In this document: in pieces, positions 35,420 to 44,370 of the stretch | Position numbering within the stretch: the stretch's first letter is position 1 | Layout of the letters: each line of letters starts with the position of its first letter | NCBI RefSeq assembly: GCF_003626575.1 | Contig: NZ_RBDY01000001.1 | Location: forward strand, 310,001-374,000 | Origin: Streptomyces radicis | GTDB lineage: Bacteria; Actinomycetota; Actinomycetes; Streptomycetales; Streptomycetaceae | DNA length: 64,000 bases | Direction of reading: 5' to 3' | Program-made: the position numbers and the translations under genes | Notes under the pieces: model-generated | The model's database searches: none | The model's input: only the letters and a program-made list of their open reading frames with translations | What the model was told of the DNA's origin: nothing

Positions 35420-37306
35420 TCACGCCAGGGGCGGCAGCTCGTCGTCCTCGCGCGGGCGCCCCCGGCCCGCGAGCACCTCGCCGTACGCCTGCATCAGGTC
35501 GGGCAGCCGCAGCGTCGCCAGCTCCTGCCGCGTGGGCGCCGCCGCCGCCTCCGAGAGCCGCATGTCCCTGAACGCGCAGCTCGACTCGTAGAGCGTGCGC
35601 AGGAAACGGCCGTTCCCCAGCTCGTCGATCCAGCCCTCCGCCACGACGTGCTCCCCGATGCTGCGCAGCTCATCGAGCGCCTCGGCGTCCCACGCGTCGC
35701 CGTGCTCGGCGGCGAGCAGCTCGCCGATCGCCGTCAGCTCGCCCGGCTGGTAGCTCGGGAACTCCACGCGCGCCGAGAAACGCGAGCTGAGCCCCGGATT
35801 GGCGGCGAGCAGCCGGTCCATGCCCGCCGGATACCCGGCCAGGATGACCACCAGGTGCTCCCTGCTGTCCTCCGCGCGCTTGAGCAGCACCTGCAACGCC
35901 TCGTCCCCGTACGCGTCGCCCTTGCTGTAGCCGGTGTGGACCAGGCTGTACGCCTCGTCGATGAACAGCACCCCGCCGAGCGCCGAGTCGATCAGGCGGT
36001 TCGCCTTCACGGCCGTCTGCCCCAGGAACTCCCCGACGAGATCGGCGCGTTGGGCCTCCACCAGCCGGTCGTGGCTGAGCACGCCGAGCGCGTGGAAGAC
36101 CCGCCCCAGGATCCGCGCCACCGTCGTCTTGCCCGTGCCCGATGGCCCCGAGAAGACGAAGTGCCGCTTCGGCGGCTGCACCGGAAGGCCCTGGCCCGAG
36201 CGCAGCCGCGCCATCCGCAGCTGCGCGGACATCGCCCGCACCTGCTCCTTCACCGGGTCGAGGCCCACCATGCGCTCCAGCTCGGCGAGCGTGCGCGCGA
36301 GCAACTCGGGGTCGGGCGCGGGCGGCAGCGTCCGCGCCAGCCGCGGCGAGAGGCCGTGCCCGGCCGCGGCGGGCGCCGCGGGCGCCGCCGGGGCGGCGGG
36401 GGAGGGGACCCTGCGCCCGCCGGGCCCGCCTGACCCGCCGGTGAACGGCACCCCAGCCGCCTCGTCCGCGGCCCCGAAGTCCGCCTCCGTGCCGTCCCTG
36501 TGGTCCATCACATGCCCGGCCTCGGGGTCCTCCGAGGCCAGCGCCGTCAGCCGCACCGCCGTGTCCATGAACTCCGGGTCCACATGGTGCACCGCACGGT
36601 ACAGCGGGATCGCCGCCGCGCTGCGCCCGCTGCCCTCACGGGCGCGCGCGAGCCAGTACCGCAGCTCCTTGCGCTGCGGCTGCTCGCTGCGGCACCGCAT
36701 GAGCGCCGCCGTCAGCAGCGGCTCGGCTTGGTCGAACATGTCGAGCCGCACCCGCGCCATCCCGGCGAACAGGCCCGCCTCCACGCCCAGATGGGGATCG
36801 CCGGTGAGCGACGCAGTGAACCGGTAGAGCCCCTCCCAGTCCTTCGACAGATAGCACCGGCACGCGTGCAGGAAGCGGGCGTACGGGTCCGACTCGGGCG
36901 CGGGGCACTCCGCGAGCGCCCGGTCGAGCTCCGGCATGCGCCGCCCGTCGAGCAGCTGGGACGCGTGCGCGAGCAGCAGGTCGCGCGGGGTCTCCAACAC
37001 CGGCTGCACCCACCAGCCGAGCCAGTACCAGGAGCTCAACGGGCGCCCGTGCCTGGTGCGTTGCTCGCCGAACCTGGCGCGGTTGCGGTACATGTGCCGC
37101 AGCGCCGCGGGGACGTCCGTGCGCAGCGCGTGCAGCCCGAGCCAGGCGTCCGCCATGCCGGGGTCCTCGCGCACCGCCGCGCGGAACTCCTCCTCCGCCT
37201 CCGGGTAGGCCGCGGCCGTGTAGGCGTCCACCCCGCGCAGCCACGCCAGATCGGCGCCCGTCTCGGGACGATGGTGACCGGACCGGACATGAGCGCCAGA
37301 ATTCAT
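35420..37306 (-). CDS. TPR-AAA+ ATPase of the CbxX/EccA family
   Basis: A 628-residue cytosolic protein. The N-terminal 270 residues are helical and TPR-like (DAYTAAAYPEAEEEFRAAVREDP), then a Pro/Ala-rich linker, then an AAA+ domain with Walker A GPSGTGKTTV (about 387-396), Walker B GVLFIDEAY (about 445-453) and sensor region NPGLSSRFSARVEF. This layout matches EccA of type VII secretion and the CbxX rubisco activase family. No ESX genes lie nearby, so a secretion role is uncertain. I chose ATG 37306 (MNSGAH) with GGGGGT upstream. It follows a uridine kinase-like gene by 54 bases. Confidence 0.88.
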   Translation of the reverse strand: MNSGAHVRSGHHRPETGADLAWLRGVDAYTAAAYPEAEEEFRAAVREDPGMADAWLGLHALRTDVPAALRHMYRNRARFGEQRTRHGRPLSSWYWLGWWVQPVLETPRDLLLAHASQLLDGRRMPELDRALAECPAPESDPYARFLHACRCYLSKDWEGLYRFTASLTGDPHLGVEAGLFAGMARVRLDMFDQAEPLLTAALMRCRSEQPQRKELRYWLARAREGSGRSAAAIPLYRAVHHVDPEFMDTAVRLTALASEDPEAGHVMDHRDGTEADFGAADEAAGVPFTGGSGGPGGRRVPSPAAPAAPAAPAAAGHGLSPRLARTLPPAPDPELLARTLAELERMVGLDPVKEQVRAMSAQLRMARLRSGQGLPVQPPKRHFVFSGPSGTGKTTVARILGRVFHALGVLSHDRLVEAQRADLVGEFLGQTAVKANRLIDSALGGVLFIDEAYSLVHTGYSKGDAYGDEALQVLLKRAEDSREHLVVILAGYPAGMDRLLAANPGLSSRFSARVEFPSYQPGELTAIGELLAAEHGDAWDAEALDELRSIGEHVVAEGWIDELGNGRFLRTLYESSCAFRDMRLSEAAAAPTRQELATLRLPDLMQAYGEVLAGRGRPREDDELPPLA

Positions 37307-37360
37307 GACGACCCCCACAACGGGCTTCCGCTGTCTGCCCCCTGCACGAGGGGGTCCGCA

Positions 37361-37936
37361 CTAGCAGACATGGTGATGACCGCCCCTCGATACCATCAGG
37401 ATATCCGCAAAGGGCCTCGACGGATCTTTCACGAAGTGCGCGGACTCGGCCGCCTCCCAGCGGTCCCAGAAGCCCCCGAGCCCGGGTCCGTCCCTGTGCC
37501 GCCCGCGTTTCCAGGCGATCGGCGCCGGGACGTCGAGCCAGATCAGCAGCGCGAGCCACGGGCGCAGCGCACGCCGTCCCGCACCGACGCCCTCCAACAG
37601 CACAACGGGCGCGGGATCGAGCGTCCGCGCGCCGGTGAACGCGCCCCGCTCCCAGTCGTACGCCAGGTACCGCGCGGTCCGCCCGGCCGCCAGCGGGCGC
37701 AGCACCTGACGCGTCAGCGGCTCGGTCCACCCGAAGAACGACGCATGGCTCGCGAAGTCGTCGAGGCGCACCACGGGGGCGCCCCCGAGCGCCGCCGACA
37801 GCCGGTCGGCCAGCGTCGACTTGCCTGACCCGGCGTGCCCGTCGATCCCCACGAGACGCGCCGCGCCGCACGAGGGCGGGAGCGCACGCACCCTTTCCGG
37901 GAGTCCGGCGAGTCCGTCGTCTGGGGCGGCGATCAT
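37361..37936 (-). CDS. Uridine kinase-like P-loop protein
   Basis: A 191-residue P-loop kinase with Walker A GIDGHAGSGKST (about 30-41) and the uridine kinase pattern VVRLDDFASHASFFGWTEPL, YDWERGAF and VVLLEGVGAGR. Streptomycete genomes often label this family uridine kinase; the true substrate is not established. It is upstream of and probably co-transcribed with the TPR-AAA+ gene. The product ends GGHHHVC, with the C-terminal residues rich in histidine. Confidence 0.82.
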   Translation of the reverse strand: MIAAPDDGLAGLPERVRALPPSCGAARLVGIDGHAGSGKSTLADRLSAALGGAPVVRLDDFASHASFFGWTEPLTRQVLRPLAAGRTARYLAYDWERGAFTGARTLDPAPVVLLEGVGAGRRALRPWLALLIWLDVPAPIAWKRGRHRDGPGLGGFWDRWEAAESAHFVKDPSRPFADILMVSRGGHHHVC

Positions 37937-38109
37937 CGCGATCAGCCTAACGTCGGTTCGGCATCGTCACTGGTCGACACCAATATTGCTTCCGCGCGTT
38001 CCCGGTCGCTTACTGGTCGTCAGCTGACCGACCCGCGATAGTGGTGCTGCCCGCGCTCTCCGCCCGCCCCCACCCGGCGAACGCCGGAAACGACCGGGAG
38101 ACGATCACC
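37937..38109. promoter_or_regulatory. Divergent promoter region, uridine kinase-like/C39 peptidase
   Basis: The octamer ACTGGTCG occurs twice on the + strand (37969-37976 and 38012-38019). A -10-like GATAGT lies at 38037-38042 for the peptidase gene. No clear -35 accompanies it. Confidence 0.4.
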
Positions 38110-39489
38110 GTGACCACGCCGCCCCGCCGCACCGTTCTCGCCGCCGCCGTCGCCGCGGCCGTCGGCTCATCCGCCTCCTTCTCCGCCCCGGCCGCGTCCG
38201 CCGAGGGCGGCGGCGGGGGCGCCGCGGCCCGCCACCGCCCGCGCCCCACCGCGTCCACCATCCACAACGTCGCCTGGACCACCGCCGCCGACTGGCGCGC
38301 GGGCCACGGCGACGGCACCGCCGTGGTGAGGGGCGACCGCCCAGGGGTGACCATCGGCACGCCGGTCGGCACGGTCTCCTACGCCGACCCGCACACCGGC
38401 ACCACCGCGTCGTGGGAGTACGCCACGTGGCTCTCCCCGACCCGCGAAGCGGCCACCCCGGCCAGCGAGTTGATCGCCTCGTGGAACGCCGACACCCCCG
38501 CGGGCACATGGGTGCGCATCGAGCTGTTCGGCGTCTACACCGACGGCTCCCACACCCCCTGGTACACCATGGGCGTCTGGGCATCGGGCGACGGCGACAT
38601 CCGCCGCACCTCGGTGGACGACCAGTCGGACGGCAAGAGCACGATCTGGACCGACACGTTCTCCATCGACGACACCGACGCGGGCCCCCGCCTGGCCACC
38701 TACCAGCTCAGGCTCACCCTGCACCGCGCCCCCGGCGCCGACGCCTCGCCCACCGTGTGGCGCCTCGGCGCGATGACGTCCGACGTGCCGGCCCGCTTCG
38801 AGGTCCCGGCGACCGGGCCTGGCCAGGCCGCGGGCGTCGAGATCGACGCCCCGCCCTACTCGCAGAACGTCCACATCGGCCGCTACCCCGAGTACGACAA
38901 CGGCGGCGAGGCGTGGTGCAGCCCCACCTCCTCGCAGATGATCATCGAGTCCTGGGGCCGCGCCCCCACCCCCGAGCAGCTGGAGTGGGTCGACCCCGCC
39001 TTCGACGACCCGCAGGTGTGCCACGCCGCGCGGTACACGTTCGACTACCAGTACGACGGCTGCGGCAACTGGCCGTTCAACGCCGCCTACGCCGCCACCT
39101 ACCCCGGGCTCCAGGCGGTGGTCACCCGCATCGCCAGCCTCACCGACGCCGAGCGCCTGGTCGCCGCGGGCATCCCGCTCATCACGTCGCAGTCCTTCTA
39201 CGAGGCCGAGCTCGACGGCGCCGGATACGGCACGGCCGGGCACCTGATGACCGTCGTCGGCTTCACCGAGGACGGCGACGTCATCGCCAACGACCCGGCG
39301 AGCGACAGCAACGCCGAGGTCCGACGCGTCTACCCGCGGCGGCAGTTCGAGAACATCTGGCTGCGCACGCGGCGGTACAACGAGAGCGGCGGCGTCAGCG
39401 GCGGCACCGGCGGCGTCTGCTACCTGTACTTCCCGACCGACCTCACCCACCGGCAGCGCACGGCGCTGGCCGCCGTCGGGATCCGCTGA
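38110..39489 (+). CDS. Secreted C39-like peptidase
   Basis: A 459-residue exported protein. The signal peptide begins TTPPRRTVLAAAVAAAVG, with an RR pair that could direct it to the Tat pathway, and probable cleavage near ASAEGG. The N-terminal 230 residues are beta-rich; the C-terminal part is a papain-like C39 domain with the catalytic cysteine in EAWCSPTSSQMI, histidine in GTAGHLMTVVGF and acidic residue in VIANDPAS. No ABC transporter is fused, so it is not a bacteriocin exporter. I chose GTG 38110, preceded by GGGAG; an upstream GTG lies inside the likely promoter. It is followed at once by a cupin gene. Confidence 0.88.
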   Translation: MTTPPRRTVLAAAVAAAVGSSASFSAPAASAEGGGGGAAARHRPRPTASTIHNVAWTTAADWRAGHGDGTAVVRGDRPGVTIGTPVGTVSYADPHTGTTASWEYATWLSPTREAATPASELIASWNADTPAGTWVRIELFGVYTDGSHTPWYTMGVWASGDGDIRRTSVDDQSDGKSTIWTDTFSIDDTDAGPRLATYQLRLTLHRAPGADASPTVWRLGAMTSDVPARFEVPATGPGQAAGVEIDAPPYSQNVHIGRYPEYDNGGEAWCSPTSSQMIIESWGRAPTPEQLEWVDPAFDDPQVCHAARYTFDYQYDGCGNWPFNAAYAATYPGLQAVVTRIASLTDAERLVAAGIPLITSQSFYEAELDGAGYGTAGHLMTVVGFTEDGDVIANDPASDSNAEVRRVYPRRQFENIWLRTRRYNESGGVSGGTGGVCYLYFPTDLTHRQRTALAAVGIR

Positions 39490-39490
39490 C

Positions 39491-39892
39491 ATGGGCCGCC
39501 GACGCGGCCGGGCCCTCGCCCTCGGCCTGGCCGCGCTCGGCGCGGGAGCGCTGGCCCCGCTCTCCCCACAGACCCCGACGCCGCCTCGGGGCGGCGGTTT
39601 CGTGATCACCCCGCGCGTGGTCACCCTGGCCCCGGGCGAGGACACCGGGTGGCACCACCACCCGGGCCCGTTGATCGCCCTCGTCGCCTCGGGCACCCTC
39701 ACCCGGACGCTCGACGACTGCTCGGTCGAGGTCTCGACGCGCGGCGACACCGTGGTCGAGCCCCCGGGCGCCGCGCACGTCCACATCGGCCGTAACCTCG
39801 GCACGGAGCCGGTCGTTCTGTACGCGACGTACCTCACCCAGGAAGGCAGCCCGCTCGCGGTGCCCGCCGACGACCCGGGCTGCGGCTCCTGA
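39491..39892 (+). CDS. Exported cupin protein
   Basis: A 133-residue single-domain cupin with an N-terminal export signal (RALALGLAALGAGALAPL). Metal-binding cupin motifs are visible: TGWHHHPGPLIALVASG and the second GAAHVHIGRN, so it probably binds a metal through three histidines. The ATG lies one base after the peptidase stop, so the two are translationally coupled and both are exported. Two cysteines in the mature part could form a disulfide. Enzymatic role is unknown. Confidence 0.85.
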   Translation: MGRRRGRALALGLAALGAGALAPLSPQTPTPPRGGGFVITPRVVTLAPGEDTGWHHHPGPLIALVASGTLTRTLDDCSVEVSTRGDTVVEPPGAAHVHIGRNLGTEPVVLYATYLTQEGSPLAVPADDPGCGS

Positions 39893-39931
39893 CCCGTTCG
39901 ACCGATCCTTTCGACCCCTTCGACGCACCCA

Positions 39932-39956
39932 CGGGCCGCCGCGATCCGGCGGCCCG
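39932..39956 (+). terminator. Terminator after the peptidase-cupin operon
   Basis: CGGGCCGCCG (39932-39941) pairs exactly with CGGCGGCCCG (39947-39956) across a 5-base loop, 39 bases after the cupin stop. Confidence 0.8.
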
Positions 39957-39993
39957 ACGTGTGACCTGCCGCCCACCCCAGGGAGGAAACGCG

Positions 39994-41163
39994 ATGACGA
40001 CCCTTGACGACCCCCGACCCGTGCCGCGCCAGCTGCCCACCCCCGAGGCCCGCGACCTGCTCGTCCTGGTGCGCGACCTGATCCGCCGCGAGGTCCGCCC
40101 CTCCGCCGCGGCGGAGGAGGAGGCGGGCGTCTTCCCCCGCGCCCTCTTCGCCCGGCTCTCCGCGGCCGGACTGCTGTCGCTGCCCTACCCCGAGGAGTAC
40201 GGCGGCGGCGACCAGCCGTACGAGATCTACCTCCAGGTCCTCGAGGAGCTGGCCGCGGCGCGGCTCACCGTGGGCCTCGGCGTCAGCGTGCACACCCTCG
40301 CGTGCCACGCCCTGGCCGAGTTCGGGACCAAGGAGCAGCGCGCCGAGCACCTGCCCGCCATGCTGAGCGGCGGCCTGCTCGGCGCCTACTGCCTGTCCGA
40401 GCCCGGCTCGGGATCCGACGCCGCCTCGCTGCGCACGCGCGCCGAACGGGACGGCGGCGACTGGGTCATCAGCGGCACCAAGGCGTGGATCACCCACGGC
40501 GGCATCGCCGACTTCTGCACCGTGCTGGCCCGCACCGGGGACGAAGGGCCCGACGGCATCACGGCGTTCCTCGTGCCGGGCGACGCCCCAGGGCTCGACG
40601 CCGCGGTCCCCGAGCGGAAGATGGGCATGGCCGGATCGCCCACCACCCAGCTGCACTTCGACGGGGTGCGCGTCCCCGACGCGCGCCGCGTCGGCGAGGA
40701 GGGCCGCGGCTTCCGCATCGCCATGGCCGCGCTCGACGCGGGCCGCCTCGGCATGGCGGCGTGCGCCGTCGGCGTGGCTCAGGCGGCGCTCGACGAGGCG
40801 CTGGCGTTCACCACGGGGCGCGAGCAGTTCGGCCGCCGCGTCGCCGACTTCCAGGGGCTTCGCTTCATGCTGGCCGACATGGCGACCCAGATCGAGGCCG
40901 GGCGCTCCCTCTACCTGGCCGCCGCCCGGCTGCGCGACGCGGGCAGGCCGTACTCCTCACAGGCCGCGATGGCCAAGCTGTTCTGCACGGACACCGCGAT
41001 GCGGGTCACCATCGACGCGGTGCAGGCGCTCGGCGGCTACGGCTACACGGCCGACTTCCCTGCCGAGCGGTATCTGCGGGAGGCGAAGGTCCTCCAGATC
41101 GTCGAGGGGACCAACCAGATCCAGCGGGCGGTCATCGCCCGCCACCTGGTGGGCGCCTCGTAA
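39994..41163 (+). CDS. Acyl-CoA dehydrogenase
   Basis: A 389-residue FAD flavoenzyme that would oxidise acyl-CoA to enoyl-CoA. Family blocks are AYCLSEPGSGSDAASLRTRA (substrate/FAD), WITHGGIADF, GREQFGRRVADFQGLRFMLADM and the catalytic glutamate in QIVEGTNQIQR. Chain-length specificity cannot be read from sequence; it resembles short-chain or butyryl-CoA types. I chose ATG 39994 with GGGAGG eight bases upstream. It appears to be a single-gene unit, convergent with a small protein. Confidence 0.93.
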   Translation: MTTLDDPRPVPRQLPTPEARDLLVLVRDLIRREVRPSAAAEEEAGVFPRALFARLSAAGLLSLPYPEEYGGGDQPYEIYLQVLEELAAARLTVGLGVSVHTLACHALAEFGTKEQRAEHLPAMLSGGLLGAYCLSEPGSGSDAASLRTRAERDGGDWVISGTKAWITHGGIADFCTVLARTGDEGPDGITAFLVPGDAPGLDAAVPERKMGMAGSPTTQLHFDGVRVPDARRVGEEGRGFRIAMAALDAGRLGMAACAVGVAQAALDEALAFTTGREQFGRRVADFQGLRFMLADMATQIEAGRSLYLAAARLRDAGRPYSSQAAMAKLFCTDTAMRVTIDAVQALGGYGYTADFPAERYLREAKVLQIVEGTNQIQRAVIARHLVGAS

Positions 41164-41173
41164 CGGGGCGGGC

Positions 41174-41563
41174 TCAGGCCGCCTGGCGCATCCCGGCGGA
41201 GGCCACCACGGCGTGCGAGAAGGGCTGGAGCCGCCAGTCCAGGCTCTCGGGCAGGGCCACGAGCGCCGTGGTGTCCCCGCCCGTGGGCGCCTCGGGGGCC
41301 ACCGCGGCCCCGTCGCCCGACACGGCCCGGCCCGAGCCGGGGCACAGGGTCAGCCCGAAGGGGTTCCACGGGGTCGGGCAGAGGGCGTGCTCCGGGATCT
41401 GCTCGCCCGAGCCGACGAGGGCGATCGGCCGCGCGCAGTCGGAGCACACGACCCTGACCGGGTCCGCGTCGCCCTCGTCATCGGCGGGATCGGCGATCTC
41501 GATGTCGAACTCCGCGGCGAAGGCGTTGGGTTCGGCACGCTTGAGTGGCTTCGCAGTGCGCAT
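41174..41563 (-). CDS. Conserved hypothetical protein with zinc-ribbon-like cysteines
   Basis: A 129-residue protein, convergent with the acyl-CoA dehydrogenase. Four cysteines arranged CSDC ... CPTPWNPFGLTLC could bind zinc. The N-terminal part is acidic (DIEIADPADDEGDADP), the C-terminal part Ala/Gly-rich. I chose ATG 41563 because AAGGGGG lies seven bases upstream; another ATG is at 41569. I know no function; it looks like a streptomycete-specific family. Confidence 0.72.
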   Translation of the reverse strand: MRTAKPLKRAEPNAFAAEFDIEIADPADDEGDADPVRVVCSDCARPIALVGSGEQIPEHALCPTPWNPFGLTLCPGSGRAVSGDGAAVAPEAPTGGDTTALVALPESLDWRLQPFSHAVVASAGMRQAA

Positions 41564-41748
41564 GAGCATCCCCCTTGGACGGCACAAAGGCGTTGGCCAC
41601 AGCAAGCAATGCCCGCCGCGATCAGCGAATAATCGTGAAGGGGAAACGGACGCGGACACGCGTTTGTGTCGTTCGTCACATAAGCATTGCCAGGGCGTGC
41701 GCTGTCCCCTCCGCGCCGGTGGGCGCGCCGTGGCGCCGCCGTTCCGGG

Positions 41749-41754
41749 TAGGTT
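41749..41754 (+). promoter_or_regulatory. -10 element of the Lrp-family gene
   Basis: TAGGTT eight bases before the GTG start; transcription would begin at or just before the start codon. Confidence 0.45.
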
Positions 41755-41762
41755 ACGGAGGC

Positions 41763-42203
41763 GTGGAGGAATTGGACCGGCGCATCGTGGAACTGCTCGT
41801 CACGGACGGGCGGATGAGCTACACCGACCTGGGCAGGGCCACCGGCCTTTCCACGTCGGCGGTGCACCAGCGCGTACGCCGCCTCGAACAGCGCGGCATC
41901 ATCAGGGGATACGCCGCGATCGTCGCCCCCGAGGCGGTGGGGCTGCCGTTGACCGCGTTCATCTCCGTCAAGCCGTTCGACCCCAGCGCCCCCGACGACA
42001 TCGCCGACCGGCTCGCGGGCGTTCCCGAGATCGAGGCGTGCCACAGCGTGGCGGGCGACGAGAACTACATCCTCAAGGTCCGCGTCGCCACCCCCGCCGA
42101 GCTCGAGCACCTGCTCAGCCGCATCAGGAGCCTGGCGGGGGTCTCCACCCGCACCACCGTCGTGCTCTCCACGCCGTACGAGGCCAGGCCGCCCCGGGTC
42201 TGA
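41763..42203 (+). CDS. Lrp/AsnC-family transcriptional regulator
   Basis: A 146-residue regulator with an N-terminal winged helix (LDRRIVELLVTDGRMSYTDLGRATGLSTSAVHQRVRRLE) and a C-terminal RAM ligand-binding domain with CHSVAGDENYILKV. Such proteins bind amino acids and form dimers to hexadecamers. It is followed 30 bases later by an amidohydrolase gene on the same strand and lies divergent from a small zinc-ribbon-like gene; target genes cannot be read from this window. Confidence 0.93.
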   Translation: MEELDRRIVELLVTDGRMSYTDLGRATGLSTSAVHQRVRRLEQRGIIRGYAAIVAPEAVGLPLTAFISVKPFDPSAPDDIADRLAGVPEIEACHSVAGDENYILKVRVATPAELEHLLSRIRSLAGVSTRTTVVLSTPYEARPPRV

Positions 42204-42221
42204 GCGGCGGCGCGGGCGCGT

Positions 42222-42227
42222 AAGGAT
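42222..42227 (+). promoter_or_regulatory. -10-like hexamer for a leaderless amidohydrolase transcript
   Basis: AAGGAT ends six bases before the ATG at 42234; no ribosome binding site is visible. Confidence 0.35.
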
Positions 42228-42233
42228 GGGGCC

Positions 42234-43889
42234 ATGACCGCACGCACCACCCCCGGCGAACGCGCCCCAGGCGAGCCGTCCCGCACCGTCCTGCTGCGCC
42301 GCGGCGAGGTCCACAGCCCCGCCGACCCGTTCGCCACCGCCATGGCCGTCACCGGCGACCGCGTCGCCTGGGTCGGCTCCGAGTCGGCCGCCGACGCGCT
42401 CGCCGCGTCCGCCGACGAGGTCGTCGACCTCGAAGGCGCCCTCGTCACCCCCGCGTTCACGGACGCGCATGTGCACACCACCGCGACGGGCCTCGCGCTG
42501 ACGGGACTCGACCTCGCCGGATCCCGTTCGGCGGGCGACGTCCTCGCCCGCGTCGCCGCCCACACCGCGCCGCTCCCGGGCGGCGCCACCGTCATCGGCC
42601 ATGGCTGGGACACCACCGACTGGCCGGAGGCGCACCCGCCGACCCGGGCCGAGCTCGACGCCGCGGCGGGCGGCCGCCCCGTCTACCTCGCGCGCGTCGA
42701 CGCCCACTCCGCGCTGGCCACCACGGCCCTGCTCGACCTGGTCCCCGGCGTCGCCGACCGGCCCGGATTCCACCCCGAGGGGCCGCTCACGGGGGACGCC
42801 CACCACGCCGTCAGGCACGCCGCCGACGCCGCTCTCACCCCCGCCCAGCGGTCAGCGGCCCAGCGTGCCGCGCTCGCCCGCGCCGCCTCGCTCGGCATCG
42901 GCGCCGTCCACGAGTGCGCGGGGCCCGACATCTCGAGCGAGGACGACCTGACCGCGCTGCTCGCCCTGGCCGAAGAGGAGCCGGGCCCGCGCGTCTTCGG
43001 CTACTGGGGCGAACTCGTCACCACCGCGAAGGAGGCGCGGCGCGTTCGCGAGCTGGGCGCGGTCGGCGCCGGGGGCGACCTCTTCGCCGACGGCTCGCTC
43101 GGCTCCCGCACCGCCCATCTGCACAGGCCCTACCTCGGCACCGAGGACACGGGCGTCGCGCACCTGACCGCCGACGACGTCGCCGCGCACGTCGCCGCCT
43201 GCACCGAGGCCGGGCTCCAGGCCGGGTTCCACGCCATCGGCGACGCCGCGCTGACCGCCGTCACCGACGGCTTCGCCGCCGCGGCCGAACGGCTCGGCGC
43301 CGACCGCGTGCGCGCCCTGCGCCACCGCGTCGAGCACGCCGAGCTGCTCACCCCCGAGACCATCGCCGCCTTCGCCGCCCATGGCCTGACCGCGTCCGTG
43401 CAGCCGATGTTCGACGCCGCGTGGGGCGGCCCCGACGGCATGTACGCCCGGCGGCTCGGCGCCGAACGGGCCGGGGCGCTCAACCCGTTCGCCGCACTCC
43501 TGCGCGCCGGCGTCCCCCTGGCCTTCGGCTCCGACGCCCCCGTCACCCCGCTCGGCCCGTGGGAGGCGCTGCGGGCGGCGGCGTTCCACCGCACCGTCGA
43601 GCACCGCGTCTCCGCGCGCGCCGCCTTCACCGCCCACACCCGCGGCGGCTGGCGCGCCGTCGGGCGCGACGACGCGGGCGTCCTCGTCCCCGGCGCCCCG
43701 GCCGACTACGCCGTCTGGCACGCCGGGGCGCTGGTCGTCCAGGCGCCCGACGACCGCGTCGCCCGCTGGTCCACCGACCCCCGCTCGGGCACCCCGGGGC
43801 TGCCCGACCTCACCCCCGGCGCCCCGCTCCCCACGTGCCTGCGCACCGTGGTCGCCGGTCGTACGGTGTACGACCGGCCGAACGAGTGA
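42234..43889 (+). CDS. Metal-dependent amidohydrolase (YtcJ/amidohydrolase 3 family)
   Basis: A 551-residue TIM-barrel hydrolase. The first metal-binding motif is DAHVHTT (H79, H81); later come HRVEHAELL and FGSDAPVTPLGPWEAL with the catalytic aspartate. The N- and C-terminal segments form the beta-sandwich typical of the amidohydrolase superfamily. Family members act on N-substituted amides or formamides but the natural substrate is unknown. It follows an Lrp-family gene closely. Confidence 0.9.
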   Translation: MTARTTPGERAPGEPSRTVLLRRGEVHSPADPFATAMAVTGDRVAWVGSESAADALAASADEVVDLEGALVTPAFTDAHVHTTATGLALTGLDLAGSRSAGDVLARVAAHTAPLPGGATVIGHGWDTTDWPEAHPPTRAELDAAAGGRPVYLARVDAHSALATTALLDLVPGVADRPGFHPEGPLTGDAHHAVRHAADAALTPAQRSAAQRAALARAASLGIGAVHECAGPDISSEDDLTALLALAEEEPGPRVFGYWGELVTTAKEARRVRELGAVGAGGDLFADGSLGSRTAHLHRPYLGTEDTGVAHLTADDVAAHVAACTEAGLQAGFHAIGDAALTAVTDGFAAAAERLGADRVRALRHRVEHAELLTPETIAAFAAHGLTASVQPMFDAAWGGPDGMYARRLGAERAGALNPFAALLRAGVPLAFGSDAPVTPLGPWEALRAAAFHRTVEHRVSARAAFTAHTRGGWRAVGRDDAGVLVPGAPADYAVWHAGALVVQAPDDRVARWSTDPRSGTPGLPDLTPGAPLPTCLRTVVAGRTVYDRPNE

Positions 43890-43998
43890 TTGCCCCGCGG
43901 GCCATACCGCCGAACGATGTGCGCTCAGCCTGTCGAACGAGCGGCCCCGCGCGGCACTGACCTGGCCTTTTGGCGGAAAGAGGCAGGTCAGACAACTG

Positions 43999-44029
43999 TT
44001 GACAGCCGCCCGCCGTCGAAGGGTAGGTT
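43999..44029 (+). promoter_or_regulatory. Promoter of the lnt-ppm-fxsA operon
   Basis: Perfect TTGACA (43999-44004), 19 bases, TAGGTT (44024-44029). Spacing is one or two bases longer than ideal. Confidence 0.65.
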
Positions 44030-44229
44030 CGGCCGGGTCCACCACAGGACGTCCGGCCGGCGCTCCTCCGCGCAGTCGTCGAACGCCACTGGGCCAGAGG
44101 GCGGGGTGTCACGACCCCGGCATTCCGCCAGCGGGAGCCAGGTCCAGTGGCCTGCGGCACGGGGGCGGAAGCATCGCCCGGTCGGCGGGTGCGACCCGGG
44201 GCGGGGCCCGGACGCTCAGTAGACAACGG

Positions 44230-44272
44230 CTTCGGTCGACCCGCAGCCAGCGGGTCCCGGGTCGGACCGAAG
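44230..44272 (+). other. Compound hairpin in the lnt leader
   Basis: CTTCGGTC (44230-44237) pairs exactly with GACCGAAG (44265-44272), enclosing GACCCGC (44238-44244) paired exactly with GCGGGTC (44250-44256) over a 5-base loop. The 8 unpaired bases all fall on the 3' side, giving a one-sided bulge. Confidence 0.6.
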
Positions 44273-44370
44273 GGCTCCGGGTCCCGATCCGCAGCCCCCG
44301 CGTCGTCGCTCCGCGCCCGCCACGAGGTACGGTCGTTCATCATCGCCCGCTCAGCAGAGAGGCCACGACC

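Larger units (their letters stand above)
43890..44370. other. Long gene-free leader region upstream of lnt
   Basis: 481 bases without a convincing gene. It holds a good promoter (43999-44029), which implies an untranslated leader of about 335 bases, and a compound hairpin at 44230-44272. I saw no known riboswitch motif. Confidence 0.6.

Noticed and set aside
43999-44370. Upstream extension of the lnt reading frame
   Set aside because: The extension starts at the -35 element of the promoter and is low-complexity; GTG 44371 has a suitable ribosome binding site.
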